Assembly: GCA_002423365.1 (NCBI GenBank) | Contig: DIVU01000043.1 | Span: forward strand, 1-7,688 | Source: Desulfuromonadaceae bacterium UBA6124 | GTDB lineage: Bacteria > Desulfobacterota > Desulfuromonadia > Desulfuromonadales > Trichloromonadaceae | Direction of reading: 5' to 3' | DNA length: 7,688 nucleotides | Shown here: one piece after another, positions 1 through 5,800 of the stretch | Position numbering within the stretch: position 1 is the first letter of the stretch | Layout: each line of letters opens with the position of its first letter | Program-made: the position numbers and the translations under genes | The notes under the pieces: model-generated | What the model was told of the DNA's origin: nothing | The model's database searches: none | Seen by the model: the letters and a program-made list of their open reading frames with translations, nothing else

Positions 1-19
1 TTCAACTGTTACTGCGAAC

Positions 20-39
20 GGACGTAGTTGCGTTGTTGC
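20..39 (+). repeat. Left copy of 20-bp inverted repeat
   Basis: The sequence ggacgtagttgcgttgttgc is matched exactly, as reverse complement, at 1049-1068. The identity stops sharply on both sides (positions 19 and 40 do not pair with 1069 and 1048). It contains GTAG and two copies of gttgc. It lies 31 bp before the transposase start codon, so it could also affect transcription of that gene. Confidence 0.9.
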
Positions 40-70
40 GTAATCGTCGAGCCGTGTTACCCTTCTCCTC

Positions 71-1045
71 ATGCCTCGTACCGCACGCATCGACATCCCC
101 GGTCAGCTTTACCACGTCGTCGCCCGAGGCGTGGAACGTTGCGACATCTTTCGCGACGATAGCGACCGCTCATCGTTTCGTGATCGCTTGGGTTTGCTGC
201 TGCTCGAAACCGGCTCCGCATGTTTCGCCTGGGCGCTCATGTCCAACCACGTTCATCTGCTGCTGCGCCCCGGCCCTTCCGGTCTGGCTACCTTCATGCG
301 GCGCCTGCTCACCGGCCACGCCATCGTCTTCAATCGCCGGCACCAGCGGGCCGGCCATCTGTTTCAAAACCGCTACCATTCCATCCTCTGCGATGCCGAT
401 CCCTACCTGCTTGCGCTCGTCCGCTACATCCATCTCAATCCCTTAAAAGCCGGCGTGATCGACAGCCTCTCGGCGCTCGATACCTATCCCTGGTGCGGAC
501 ATGCGGTTCTGATGGGGAATGCGGTGTTGGCCGGGCAAGCGGTGGACGAACTGCTCGCCCTCTTTGCCGACAGGGCACCGACGGCACGGAACAGCTACCG
601 CGGCTTTATCGAACAGGGATTGGCGGAATGGGGGGATGACGCGGAGACTCTGAGCGCCGACCGGTTGCGCGAGCGGCTGAAAAACTCGGCGGACGACGAT
701 GGCTTCGACCGCCGAATTTTGGGTGGGCAGGCATTTGTCGAAACCGTTCTGCCCCAAGCGGCACGGTCGCCGAGGCCCCGGATCGATCTTGCCGAACTGA
801 TCCGGCGGTGCGCAAACGAGTTCGACGTGAGCATCGAAGACTTGCGCGGCGGCGGGCGAACCTCGCGATTATCCGCCGCCCGTGCGCTTATCTGCCATCT
901 GGCCATCGCCTACCTGGACATTCCCGGAACCCGTCTCGCCGATTACTTCGAGCAAGCCCGCTCCAGCATCACCCGTTCGGAACGTCGTGGGAAAGAATTG
1001 CTGAGAGAGCAGCCCGAGTGGCGAAAACTATGGACTGACAGGTAA
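71..1045 (+). CDS. REP-associated tyrosine transposase (Y1/IS200-like) with DnaA-like C-terminal domain
   Basis: The product has 324 residues. The N-terminal part (about 1-150) is a Y1_Tnp HUH-type single-strand DNA nuclease/transposase domain. The metal-binding HUH motif is NHVH, with H60 and H62. The likely nucleophile is Y119 in the conserved RYIHLNP stretch, assigned by comparison with the Y-x-x-x-N-P pattern of E. coli TnpA-REP. The C-terminal part (about 240-320) resembles the DnaA domain IV helix-turn-helix: a VSIEDLRGG segment, an ARALICHLA helix, then a Ser-rich recognition region near residue 300. This fusion is common in RAYT-like proteins and presumably gives sequence-specific DNA binding. 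The frame is intact, so the enzyme may be active. No Shine-Dalgarno sequence precedes the ATG (the upstream bases are pyrimidine-rich), which suggests weak translation, as is usual for transposases. The gene is flanked by the 20-bp inverted repeats, its probable substrate. Confidence 0.93.
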   Translation: MPRTARIDIPGQLYHVVARGVERCDIFRDDSDRSSFRDRLGLLLLETGSACFAWALMSNHVHLLLRPGPSGLATFMRRLLTGHAIVFNRRHQRAGHLFQNRYHSILCDADPYLLALVRYIHLNPLKAGVIDSLSALDTYPWCGHAVLMGNAVLAGQAVDELLALFADRAPTARNSYRGFIEQGLAEWGDDAETLSADRLRERLKNSADDDGFDRRILGGQAFVETVLPQAARSPRPRIDLAELIRRCANEFDVSIEDLRGGGRTSRLSAARALICHLAIAYLDIPGTRLADYFEQARSSITRSERRGKELLREQPEWRKLWTDR

Positions 1046-1048
1046 AAA

Positions 1049-1068
1049 GCAACAACGCAACTACGTCC
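1049..1068 (-). repeat. Right copy of 20-bp inverted repeat
   Basis: Exact reverse complement of 20-39. It begins 3 bp after the transposase stop codon (1043-1045) and ends 3 bp before the stop codon of the minus-strand cysteine-rich gene (1072-1074). It therefore fills the whole gap between the two convergent genes. Confidence 0.9.
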
Positions 1069-1071
1069 CTG

Positions 1072-1254
1072 CTACAAAGGTCGAGGCCGGCAGACGTTCG
1101 CCCCGTCATGAACTTTTGCGCCGCAGTTGAGGCACACGAAACGGGGATCCTCAAATAATTCCTTGTCGAGTTGCGGGTTGCGTTCTTTGTAGCTCAGCTG
1201 ACAGGCATGCAGATCGCAATGTTCTTCCGGATTTTCACAGCTCCATTCTGTCAT
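1072..1254 (-). CDS. Small cysteine-rich protein, putative zinc-binding
   Basis: A 60-residue soluble protein that I do not recognise as a named family. It has six cysteines and three histidines in two clusters: C6, H12, C13, H16, C18 in the N-terminal part, and C41-x2-C44, H49, C55 in the C-terminal part (motif FVCLNCGAKVHDGANVC). The CxxC with a following His/Cys is typical of zinc-ribbon or knuckle sites, so one or two structural zinc ions, or possibly an Fe-S site, are likely. There is no signal peptide or membrane segment. The case for a real gene rests on a strong AAGGAG at 1262-1267 seven bases before the ATG, clean protein-like composition, and a candidate promoter at 1393-1420. It converges on the transposase gene, with only the 20-bp repeat between them. 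The function is unknown. A regulatory or metal-sensing role is possible but not shown. Confidence 0.75.
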   Translation of the reverse strand: MTEWSCENPEEHCDLHACQLSYKERNPQLDKELFEDPRFVCLNCGAKVHDGANVCRPRPL

Positions 1255-1261
1255 CGGTTCT

Positions 1262-1267
1262 CTCCTT
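1262..1267 (-). promoter_or_regulatory. Ribosome binding site of the cysteine-rich gene
   Basis: AAGGAG on the minus strand with a 7-base spacer to the ATG at 1254. It is the best Shine-Dalgarno sequence in the window and the main reason for accepting this short reading frame as a gene. Confidence 0.75.
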
Positions 1268-1295
1268 TGCTCTACTGGGGTAGGTTTGTAGCTAC

Positions 1296-1377
1296 GGGAT
1301 AATTCCAGAAAGAGGTTATCCCCTGGTCTGCGAAGGGAGAAGTTACATCATCTTCATCCGCTTCTCCCATCCCCTGG
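1296..1377 (-). promoter_or_regulatory. Possible structured 5' leader of the cysteine-rich gene
   Basis: Two perfect stems lie in the predicted leader: gggagaag/cttctccc (1335-1342 with 1361-1368, 18-nt loop) and gggataa/ttatccc (1296-1302 with 1316-1322, 13-nt loop). A 9-bp direct repeat, ATCCCCTGG on the plus strand, occurs at 1318-1326 and 1369-1377 and frames the first stem. On the transcript, the upstream repeat copy precedes hairpin one and the downstream copy overlaps hairpin two. No U-tract follows either stem, so these are not intrinsic terminators. It could be an RNA switch, a protein-binding leader, or chance. It matches no riboswitch class I know. Confidence 0.3.
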
Positions 1378-1392
1378 GTGTTGAGTTTTTTA

Positions 1393-1420
1393 ATCATACA
1401 TCGCCTTGACGCAGGCGCAA
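1393..1420 (-). promoter_or_regulatory. Candidate sigma70 promoter for the cysteine-rich gene
   Basis: On the minus strand, TTGCGC (1415-1420) and TATGAT (1393-1398) are separated by 16 bp. The -10 box matches 5 of 6 consensus bases and the -35 box only 3 of 6. Transcription would start near 1386 and give an untranslated leader of about 130 nt. The assignment is by eye only. Confidence 0.35.
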
Positions 1421-1502
1421 CCCACAGATAGTTTGCCCTGGGATGAATCCGCAATGGCGGTTTCTCGGGCTCCGGCCGAAAAACTTCAGGTTTCTTTGGT
1501 AA

Positions 1503-1531
1503 TATTCACAGCGCTAACACGATCCTAACAT
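1503..1531 (+). promoter_or_regulatory. Pho-box-like heptamer array upstream of the phosphate transporter
   Basis: Three heptamers sit at 11-bp spacing: TATTCAC (1503-1509, weak), CTAACAC (1514-1520) and CTAACAT (1525-1531), with 4-bp spacers. PhoB sites are direct repeats of CTGTCAT-like heptamers with 4-bp spacers, and CTTACAT-type variants occur in known boxes, so the last two units fit well. CTGTAAA (1537-1543) and CTGTTCG (1546-1552) follow out of phase. The position about 180 bp before a phosphate transporter start gives functional support. Control by a PhoB-type regulator is inferred, not shown. Confidence 0.45.
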
Positions 1532-1691
1532 TTCTCCTGTAAAAGCTGTTCGTTTTGCTGCGAGTCAGGCATAACCATCATTCACGAACGGATTGGGGTC
1601 AGGACGGAAATTCCGACCGGCCCGTCGTCCATTTGCGGCGCTCCGGATATTTTCGGCCCCCACAGGAAACGTCCCGCCAACGGTCGCGGGG

Positions 1692-1700
1692 AAAGGAAAG
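1692..1700 (+). promoter_or_regulatory. Ribosome binding site that decides the transporter start
   Basis: AAAGGAAAG lies 9 bases before the ATG at 1710, with a second in-frame ATG at 1716. No such site precedes the upstream in-frame TTG at 1593. The hydrophobic first helix of the transporter begins directly after 1710, which also favours this start. Confidence 0.65.
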
Positions 1701-1709
1701 CTTGACATC

Positions 1710-3965
1710 ATGAGTATGGAACTTCTTTTTGTCGGGGTGGTGATTCTCGGCCTCGTCGCTGTTTTAGACATCATGGTCGGAGTCAGCAACGATGCGGTGA
1801 ATTTTCTCAATTCGTCCATCGGTTCGCGGGTCGCGCCGCGAACGACCATCATGATCATCGCCAGCCTCGGGATCATGGCCGGGGTGACCTTCTCGAGCGG
1901 CATGATGGAGGTAGCCCGCAGCGGCATTTTCCATCCCCAGTACTTTACCCTGTCCGAATTGCTCACCATCTTTCTGGCGGTGATGATCACCGACGTCATT
2001 CTGCTCGACCTGTTCAACACCTACGGTCTCCCCACTTCCACCACCGTCTCGGTCGTCTTCGAGCTGCTCGGCGCCGCCGTCGCCCTGGCGGTGTTCAAGC
2101 TGCTCGCGACCGGCGAGAGTCTGGTGAACGTCGTCCAGTACATCAATTCGGCCAAGGCCATCACCATCATCATGGGGATTCTGCTGTCGGTGGCCATCGC
2201 CTTTGTCTGTGGTGCAATCGTACAATTTTTCACCCGCCTGCTCTTCACCTTCGACTATCAGAAGCGGATCGGCCGTTACGGGGCCCTGTGGGGCGGTATG
2301 GCCCTGGCTTCGATCACCTACTTCATTCTGGTCAAGGGTGCCAAGGGCGCCACCTTCATCTCCAAGCAGAACCAGGAGTGGATCAATACCCACACCGGGC
2401 TGCTGCTGCTCTTGATCTTCGTGGTGGCGGCAGCGGTGCTGCAACTTCTGCAGCTGCTCAAGTTCAATATTCTCAAGCCGGTGGTGCTGATCGGCACCTT
2501 CGCTCTGGCCATGGCCTTTGCCGCCAACGACCTGGTCAATTTCATCGGCGTGCCCCTGGCCGGTCTCCATGCCTATCGGCTCGCTCTGGCCAGCGACAAC
2601 CCCCTCGGCGTCACCATGGGCGCACTGGCCGACAAGGTCCCTTCGGAAACCTTCCTGCTGCTGCTGGCCGGGGTCGTGATGGTGGCGACCCTGTGGCTGT
2701 CGAAGAAGGCCCGCACCGTGACCGAAACGGAAATCAGCCTGAGCCAGCAGGAGGAGGGGAATGAGCGGTTCGAGTCGATTTTCCTCTCCCGGGCCATCGT
2801 CCGCCTGGTGCTGCATCTCTCCGACACCGCCCGCTTGGTCATCCCGCAGGGGGTGCGCAACTGGATCGGCCACCGCCTCGATCCCGCCGCCGCCGCGCCG
2901 GTGCTGGTCGACGGCCGCAAACCCTCCTTCGATCTGCTGCGGGCCACGGTCAACCTGATGGTGGCCAGCGCCCTGATTTCCTACGCCACCGCCAGCAAGC
3001 TCCCGCTCTCGACCACCTACGTGACCTTCATGGTCGCCATGGGCAGCTCCTTCGCCGACCGGGCCTGGGGACGGGATAGCGCCGTCTACCGCGTCACCGG
3101 GGTGTTGACGGTGATCGGCGGCTGGTTCCTGACCGCGGTCGTCGCCTTCCTCTCCGCCGCGCTCTGCGCTACCGTCATCTTCTATGGCGAAGCCTTCGGC
3201 GTGGCGATACTGCTGGTTTTGGCCGGAGCGATGATCTGGAATGCCCACCGCAAGCACCAATCGATGGTGCGCGAAGCGCAGATGGAAAAGGTCTTCAATC
3301 TCAAGACCGTAGACGATCCCCGGGCGGCGGTGGCCATCACCTTCGAGCATATGAGCTTATTGCTCCACGAAATCCGCACCTCCCTCGACGTCTCCCTCGA
3401 CGCCCTGTTCCGGCAGAGTTTCGACCGTCTCGGCGTCGAACGCAAGAAGATCTCCCATGTTCAGCAGTGGTCCAACATCATCAGTGCCAACGTCTTGAAG
3501 GCCATGCGCCTTCTCGATCAGCAAGGTCTGGCCGTTTCCCACCGCTACGCCCAGACCATCCGCCGGCTGCAGAAGCTCACCGACGGCTATCGCGACATCG
3601 TGTTGCGCGGCTACACCCATATCGGCAATCACCATAAGGGGTTGCTACCGGTGCAGATCGAAGAACTCGAAGAGGTGCGCCGACTGCTGCAGGACATTCT
3701 CCTCGAGGTGGAGCAGACCTTCAGCCGCAAGCAGACCGCCAATCTCGAGCGACTGACGGCCAAAGACCAGCAATTGCGGGCCTTGGCCGCCGATCTCAAT
3801 CTCCGCCAGGCGGCCCGGATCAAGGACAATACCTCCAAGACCCGGCTGAGCATCCTCTATTACGGCATCGTCGGCAACGCCATGATGCTCTCCAAGCAGA
3901 ACCTCGAACTGTTGGAGATTTTCGATCATTCCTTCGGGGCTTTCGAAGAGCCGCCGAGTCCCTGA
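1710..3965 (+). CDS. PiT-family inorganic phosphate transporter fused to a PhoU-like domain
   Basis: The product is 751 residues from the ATG at 1710. Residues 1-520 form the membrane part of a PiT/Pho-4 symporter, which takes up phosphate with a cation across the inner membrane. Both halves of the inverted-repeat fold are visible. The first ND signature is GVSNDAVNF (24-32) and the second is FAANDLVNFIG (270-280). Each half also has a P-x-STT motif (108-112 and 432-436). A hydrophilic loop at about 340-400 separates the halves. From about residue 524 the protein turns soluble and helical, and resembles PhoU: it has a long charged helical bundle, and the segment ITFEHMSLLLHEI looks like a PhoU first helix. 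Ordinary PiT proteins are about 400-500 residues. Versions of about 750 residues with a PhoU-like tail are known in other bacteria. The tail probably senses or gates transport, doing in cis what PhoU or a DUF47 partner does in trans. A Pho-box-like array lies upstream and no pst genes are visible. Confidence 0.9.
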   Translation: MSMELLFVGVVILGLVAVLDIMVGVSNDAVNFLNSSIGSRVAPRTTIMIIASLGIMAGVTFSSGMMEVARSGIFHPQYFTLSELLTIFLAVMITDVILLDLFNTYGLPTSTTVSVVFELLGAAVALAVFKLLATGESLVNVVQYINSAKAITIIMGILLSVAIAFVCGAIVQFFTRLLFTFDYQKRIGRYGALWGGMALASITYFILVKGAKGATFISKQNQEWINTHTGLLLLLIFVVAAAVLQLLQLLKFNILKPVVLIGTFALAMAFAANDLVNFIGVPLAGLHAYRLALASDNPLGVTMGALADKVPSETFLLLLAGVVMVATLWLSKKARTVTETEISLSQQEEGNERFESIFLSRAIVRLVLHLSDTARLVIPQGVRNWIGHRLDPAAAAPVLVDGRKPSFDLLRATVNLMVASALISYATASKLPLSTTYVTFMVAMGSSFADRAWGRDSAVYRVTGVLTVIGGWFLTAVVAFLSAALCATVIFYGEAFGVAILLVLAGAMIWNAHRKHQSMVREAQMEKVFNLKTVDDPRAAVAITFEHMSLLLHEIRTSLDVSLDALFRQSFDRLGVERKKISHVQQWSNIISANVLKAMRLLDQQGLAVSHRYAQTIRRLQKLTDGYRDIVLRGYTHIGNHHKGLLPVQIEELEEVRRLLQDILLEVEQTFSRKQTANLERLTAKDQQLRALAADLNLRQAARIKDNTSKTRLSILYYGIVGNAMMLSKQNLELLEIFDHSFGAFEEPPSP

Positions 3966-4136
3966 GTGATTTTGTCGCCCTCTCGCGACTCGGCCCGGGC
4001 CATGAAATCCCCAGCGCGAGGCACCTGAAACTTATTCCGGCCCGGCCGCGCCTGGAGAGCGTCGGTTGACCGGCACCATCGAGGGATAAAAACGATATTG
4101 CCAACAAATCCCCCCTATTCCCCATCCCCGGGACCA

Positions 4137-4145
4137 TGCTAATAT
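4137..4145 (+). promoter_or_regulatory. Possible extended -10 promoter element before the radical SAM gene
   Basis: TGCTAATAT gives an extended TG and a hexamer matching 4 of 6 consensus bases, with no good -35 box at the usual distance. If used, transcription would start near 4152, just before the terminator hairpin. It is weak evidence, noted because no better promoter is seen between the terminator and the gene. Confidence 0.2.
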
Positions 4146-4160
4146 CCGCCAGTTTTTTCG

Positions 4161-4195
4161 ACCGTCTGCCCGGCTCTGCCGGCAGACGGTTTTTT
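4161..4195 (+). terminator. Strong intrinsic terminator
   Basis: A perfect 10-bp stem (4161-4170 with 4181-4190) is followed at once by a run of six T (4190-4195). The apparent loop can pair further (CGGC 4171-4174 with GCCG 4178-4181), which gives a 13-bp stem with one bulged C and a TCT triloop. It works on the plus strand only, because the minus strand has A rather than T after the stem. It would end the phosphate transporter transcript, about 195 bp after its stop codon. It also sits only 31 bp before the next start codon, so attenuation of the downstream gene is possible. Confidence 0.85.
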
Positions 4196-4226
4196 GGTCC
4201 GCATCTTTTCTTTTCGGGGGTTTTCC

Positions 4227-5633
4227 ATGGGTCTTTCAGAGGACCGTAAACGGCAGTTTATTGAAGAAAACCGCGCGGAATACGGCGAACGCTATGACCT
4301 GCTGCGTTTCGCCGATCCGGACCGTCTCGCCGCCGCCACCGCCGAGCGCGAGCACCTATTGGCCGAACTGAACGGGCTCGGCGCGCTGTGCGGTTACGGG
4401 GGGACCAAGCTCGACTGCCGCCGCCTTTCCCCCGGCTGTGTCGAGTGCGGCGCCGGGGCCTGGTCGTGCCTCTTTATCAGCGGCAAGTGCAACCGGGACT
4501 GCTTCTACTGTCCGACCTCCCAGGATGAAATCGGCCTGCCGACCACCAACACCCTCAGCTTTCGCCGTCCCAGCGATTACGTGGCCTATCTCGAACGCTT
4601 CGGTTTCAAGGGGATGAGCATCAGCGGCGGTGAGCCCCTGCTCACCCCTGGCCGCACCCTGGCCTTTATCGCCGCCGCCCGCGCCCATTTCGGCAAAGGG
4701 CTACACATCTGGCTCTACACCAACGGCACCCTGGTCGACCGGGAGATGCTGCATCGGCTGCGCGAAGCCGGGCTCGACGAAATCCGTTTCGATATCGGCG
4801 CCACCGACTATTCGCTGAAAAAGGCGGCTCTGGCGGCGGAGGTCATATCTAACGTGACGGTGGAGATTCCGGCCGTCCCCGAAGAATTCGGACTGATGAA
4901 GGAGAAACTGGCGGAAATGCGGGCAGTCGGCGTCAGCCATCTTAACCTGCACCAGCTGCGGTTGACCCCCCATAACTTCGATAAGCTGATCCAGCGCGAC
5001 TACACCTATCTGCACGGCGAAAAGGTGACGGTGCTCGAATCGGAACTGACAGCCCTGCGCCTGATCCGTCACGCTTTGGATCGGGGCATCGATCTGCCGG
5101 TCAACTACTGCTCCTTTGTCTACAAAAACCGCTTCCAGAAAGCCGCCGCGCGTAGGCGCAACGCCTCCTTCGTCAAGAAGGGCTTCGAGGATCTGACGGA
5201 GAGCGGCTATCTGCGCACCCTGACACTGCTCGGGGATACCGACTTGATCGCCGCACAGGCCGAGCGCTTCCGCCAGGCGGGGGCCGCCGCCGAACTCTGG
5301 AGCTTCGGCGGCACCAAGGATCGTCTGAACTTCTGTGCCTCCCTTCTACCCCTGGTCGCATGGGGGAATTTCCGCCTGCTGGTCAGCTACGGCGAAGCGG
5401 CGCAGATGGCGGCGGTTTCTTACCGCAACGTCTTCGTCGAGGTGAAGCTGACCCCGACGCAGAAACTGGTCATCGAAAAGCGTAAAGTCTGTCGCGACAC
5501 GGAACTGTCGACGGAAGCGGCAACCGCATTCACGGCGGCGCTTGCCGACGCCGGCCCCTTATTGGAAGACGACCATTGGGAAGATATCCGCCGGTACGAA
5601 CGCATACCAAAAGGGCTGCAGGAATATTACTGA
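4227..5633 (+). CDS. Radical SAM protein, COG2108-like
   Basis: The product has 468 residues and is predicted to be cytosolic. The radical SAM [4Fe-4S] motif C-x3-C-x2-C is at C88, C92, C95 (KCNRDCFYCP), and the SAM-binding GGEP is at 134-137. The preceding segment SPGCVECGAGAWSCLFISG (C71, C74, C81) resembles COG2108 proteins, described as relatives of pyruvate formate-lyase activating enzyme. C55 and C64 lie further upstream, so a second metal or Fe-S site in the N-terminal 85 residues is possible. The region after about 310 has no recognised domain. The ATG at 4227 is chosen because GGGGG (4216-4220) precedes it. The alternative upstream TTG at 4194 lies inside the terminator T-run. The gene stands alone, with a terminator before it and no partner peptide or substrate gene beside it, so the reaction is unknown. 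Confidence 0.85.
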   Translation: MGLSEDRKRQFIEENRAEYGERYDLLRFADPDRLAAATAEREHLLAELNGLGALCGYGGTKLDCRRLSPGCVECGAGAWSCLFISGKCNRDCFYCPTSQDEIGLPTTNTLSFRRPSDYVAYLERFGFKGMSISGGEPLLTPGRTLAFIAAARAHFGKGLHIWLYTNGTLVDREMLHRLREAGLDEIRFDIGATDYSLKKAALAAEVISNVTVEIPAVPEEFGLMKEKLAEMRAVGVSHLNLHQLRLTPHNFDKLIQRDYTYLHGEKVTVLESELTALRLIRHALDRGIDLPVNYCSFVYKNRFQKAAARRRNASFVKKGFEDLTESGYLRTLTLLGDTDLIAAQAERFRQAGAAAELWSFGGTKDRLNFCASLLPLVAWGNFRLLVSYGEAAQMAAVSYRNVFVEVKLTPTQKLVIEKRKVCRDTELSTEAATAFTAALADAGPLLEDDHWEDIRRYERIPKGLQEYY

Positions 5634-5654
5634 AGAAAAAAGTCTCTTTCGAGC

Positions 5655-5706
5655 GCCGTCCGGCTGCGGCTCTCTACGGCCAAGTCGGCATCCTTGCACT
5701 TTTTTT
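5655..5706 (+). terminator. Weak possible terminator after the radical SAM gene
   Basis: A 5-bp stem (GCCGT 5655-5659 with ACGGC 5676-5680) is followed, after a 4-bp caag/cttg stem (5681-5684 with 5693-5696), by a run of seven T (5700-5706). Both stems are short and the first is far from the T-run, so this is a poor intrinsic terminator at best. Confidence 0.2.
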
Positions 5707-5709
5707 ACA

Positions 5710-5737
5710 TTGCCTAATCCTTGCGCCATGTTTTAAT
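5710..5737 (+). promoter_or_regulatory. Candidate sigma70 promoter for the kinase operon
   Basis: TTGCCT (5710-5715) and TTTAAT (5732-5737) are separated by 16 bp and match 4 of 6 and 5 of 6 consensus bases. A start near 5744 would leave a leader of about 57 nt before the ATG at 5801. The AT-rich setting contrasts with the GC-rich genes around it. A second weaker pair is TTGCGC (5721-5726) and GATAAA (5745-5750), spacer 18. Confidence 0.35.
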
Positions 5738-5800
5738 CTTTCTCGATAAATGCGTCCTGCCACCCTCGATTTTCCCGATCCCGCCAAAAGAGGTTACTCC

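Larger units (their letters stand above)
20..1068 (+). mobile_element. RAYT transposase unit bounded by a 20-bp perfect inverted repeat
   Basis: A Y1-type transposase gene fills almost all the space between two exact inverted copies of a 20-bp sequence (20-39 and 1049-1068). RAYT genes are typically single copy and flanked by REP sequences in inverted orientation, and they act on those REPs rather than moving like an ordinary IS. I see no target-site duplication, which fits the family. The repeat contains GTAG (24-27), the tetranucleotide that often marks REP ends, but it does not fold into an obvious hairpin, so it is not a textbook REP. The boundaries are inferred from the repeats alone. 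Confidence 0.6.
1255..1709. other. 455-bp intergenic region between divergent genes
   Basis: No convincing protein gene lies here. The minus-strand half (1255-1420) carries a promoter candidate and a leader with two perfect hairpin stems and a 9-bp direct repeat. The plus-strand half holds a Pho-box-like array (1503-1531) and the phosphate transporter ribosome binding site. From 1593 the transporter frame is open from an upstream TTG, but that extension is Arg/Pro-rich and lacks a ribosome binding site, so I treat 1593-1709 as untranslated leader. Positions 1421-1500 show nothing I can name. Confidence 0.6.

Noticed and set aside
1272..1397. 41-residue minus-strand reading frame upstream of the cysteine-rich gene, ATG at 1397, possible AAGG 6 bases before it
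   Set aside because: Composition is not protein-like, it overlaps the candidate -10 box and both leader hairpins, and it matches nothing I recognise. A leader peptide cannot be excluded.
1593..1709. In-frame upstream extension of the phosphate transporter from a TTG codon
   Set aside because: No ribosome binding site, Arg/Pro-rich sequence unlike a transporter N-terminus, and a good site precedes the ATG at 1710.
1764..3350. Long (528-codon) open frame on the minus strand inside the transporter gene
   Set aside because: Asp/Gly/His/Gln-rich translation typical of the antisense of a GC-rich gene. The plus-strand frame has clear PiT motifs.
3992..4001. Perfect 10-bp palindrome GGCCCGGGCC after the transporter stop codon
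   Set aside because: No T-run follows, and GC palindromes of this length are common in such sequence. I could not assign a function.
3820..4137. 105-codon minus-strand frame across the transporter end and the spacer
   Set aside because: Arg/Ser-rich low-complexity translation, largely antisense to coding sequence, with no good ribosome binding site.
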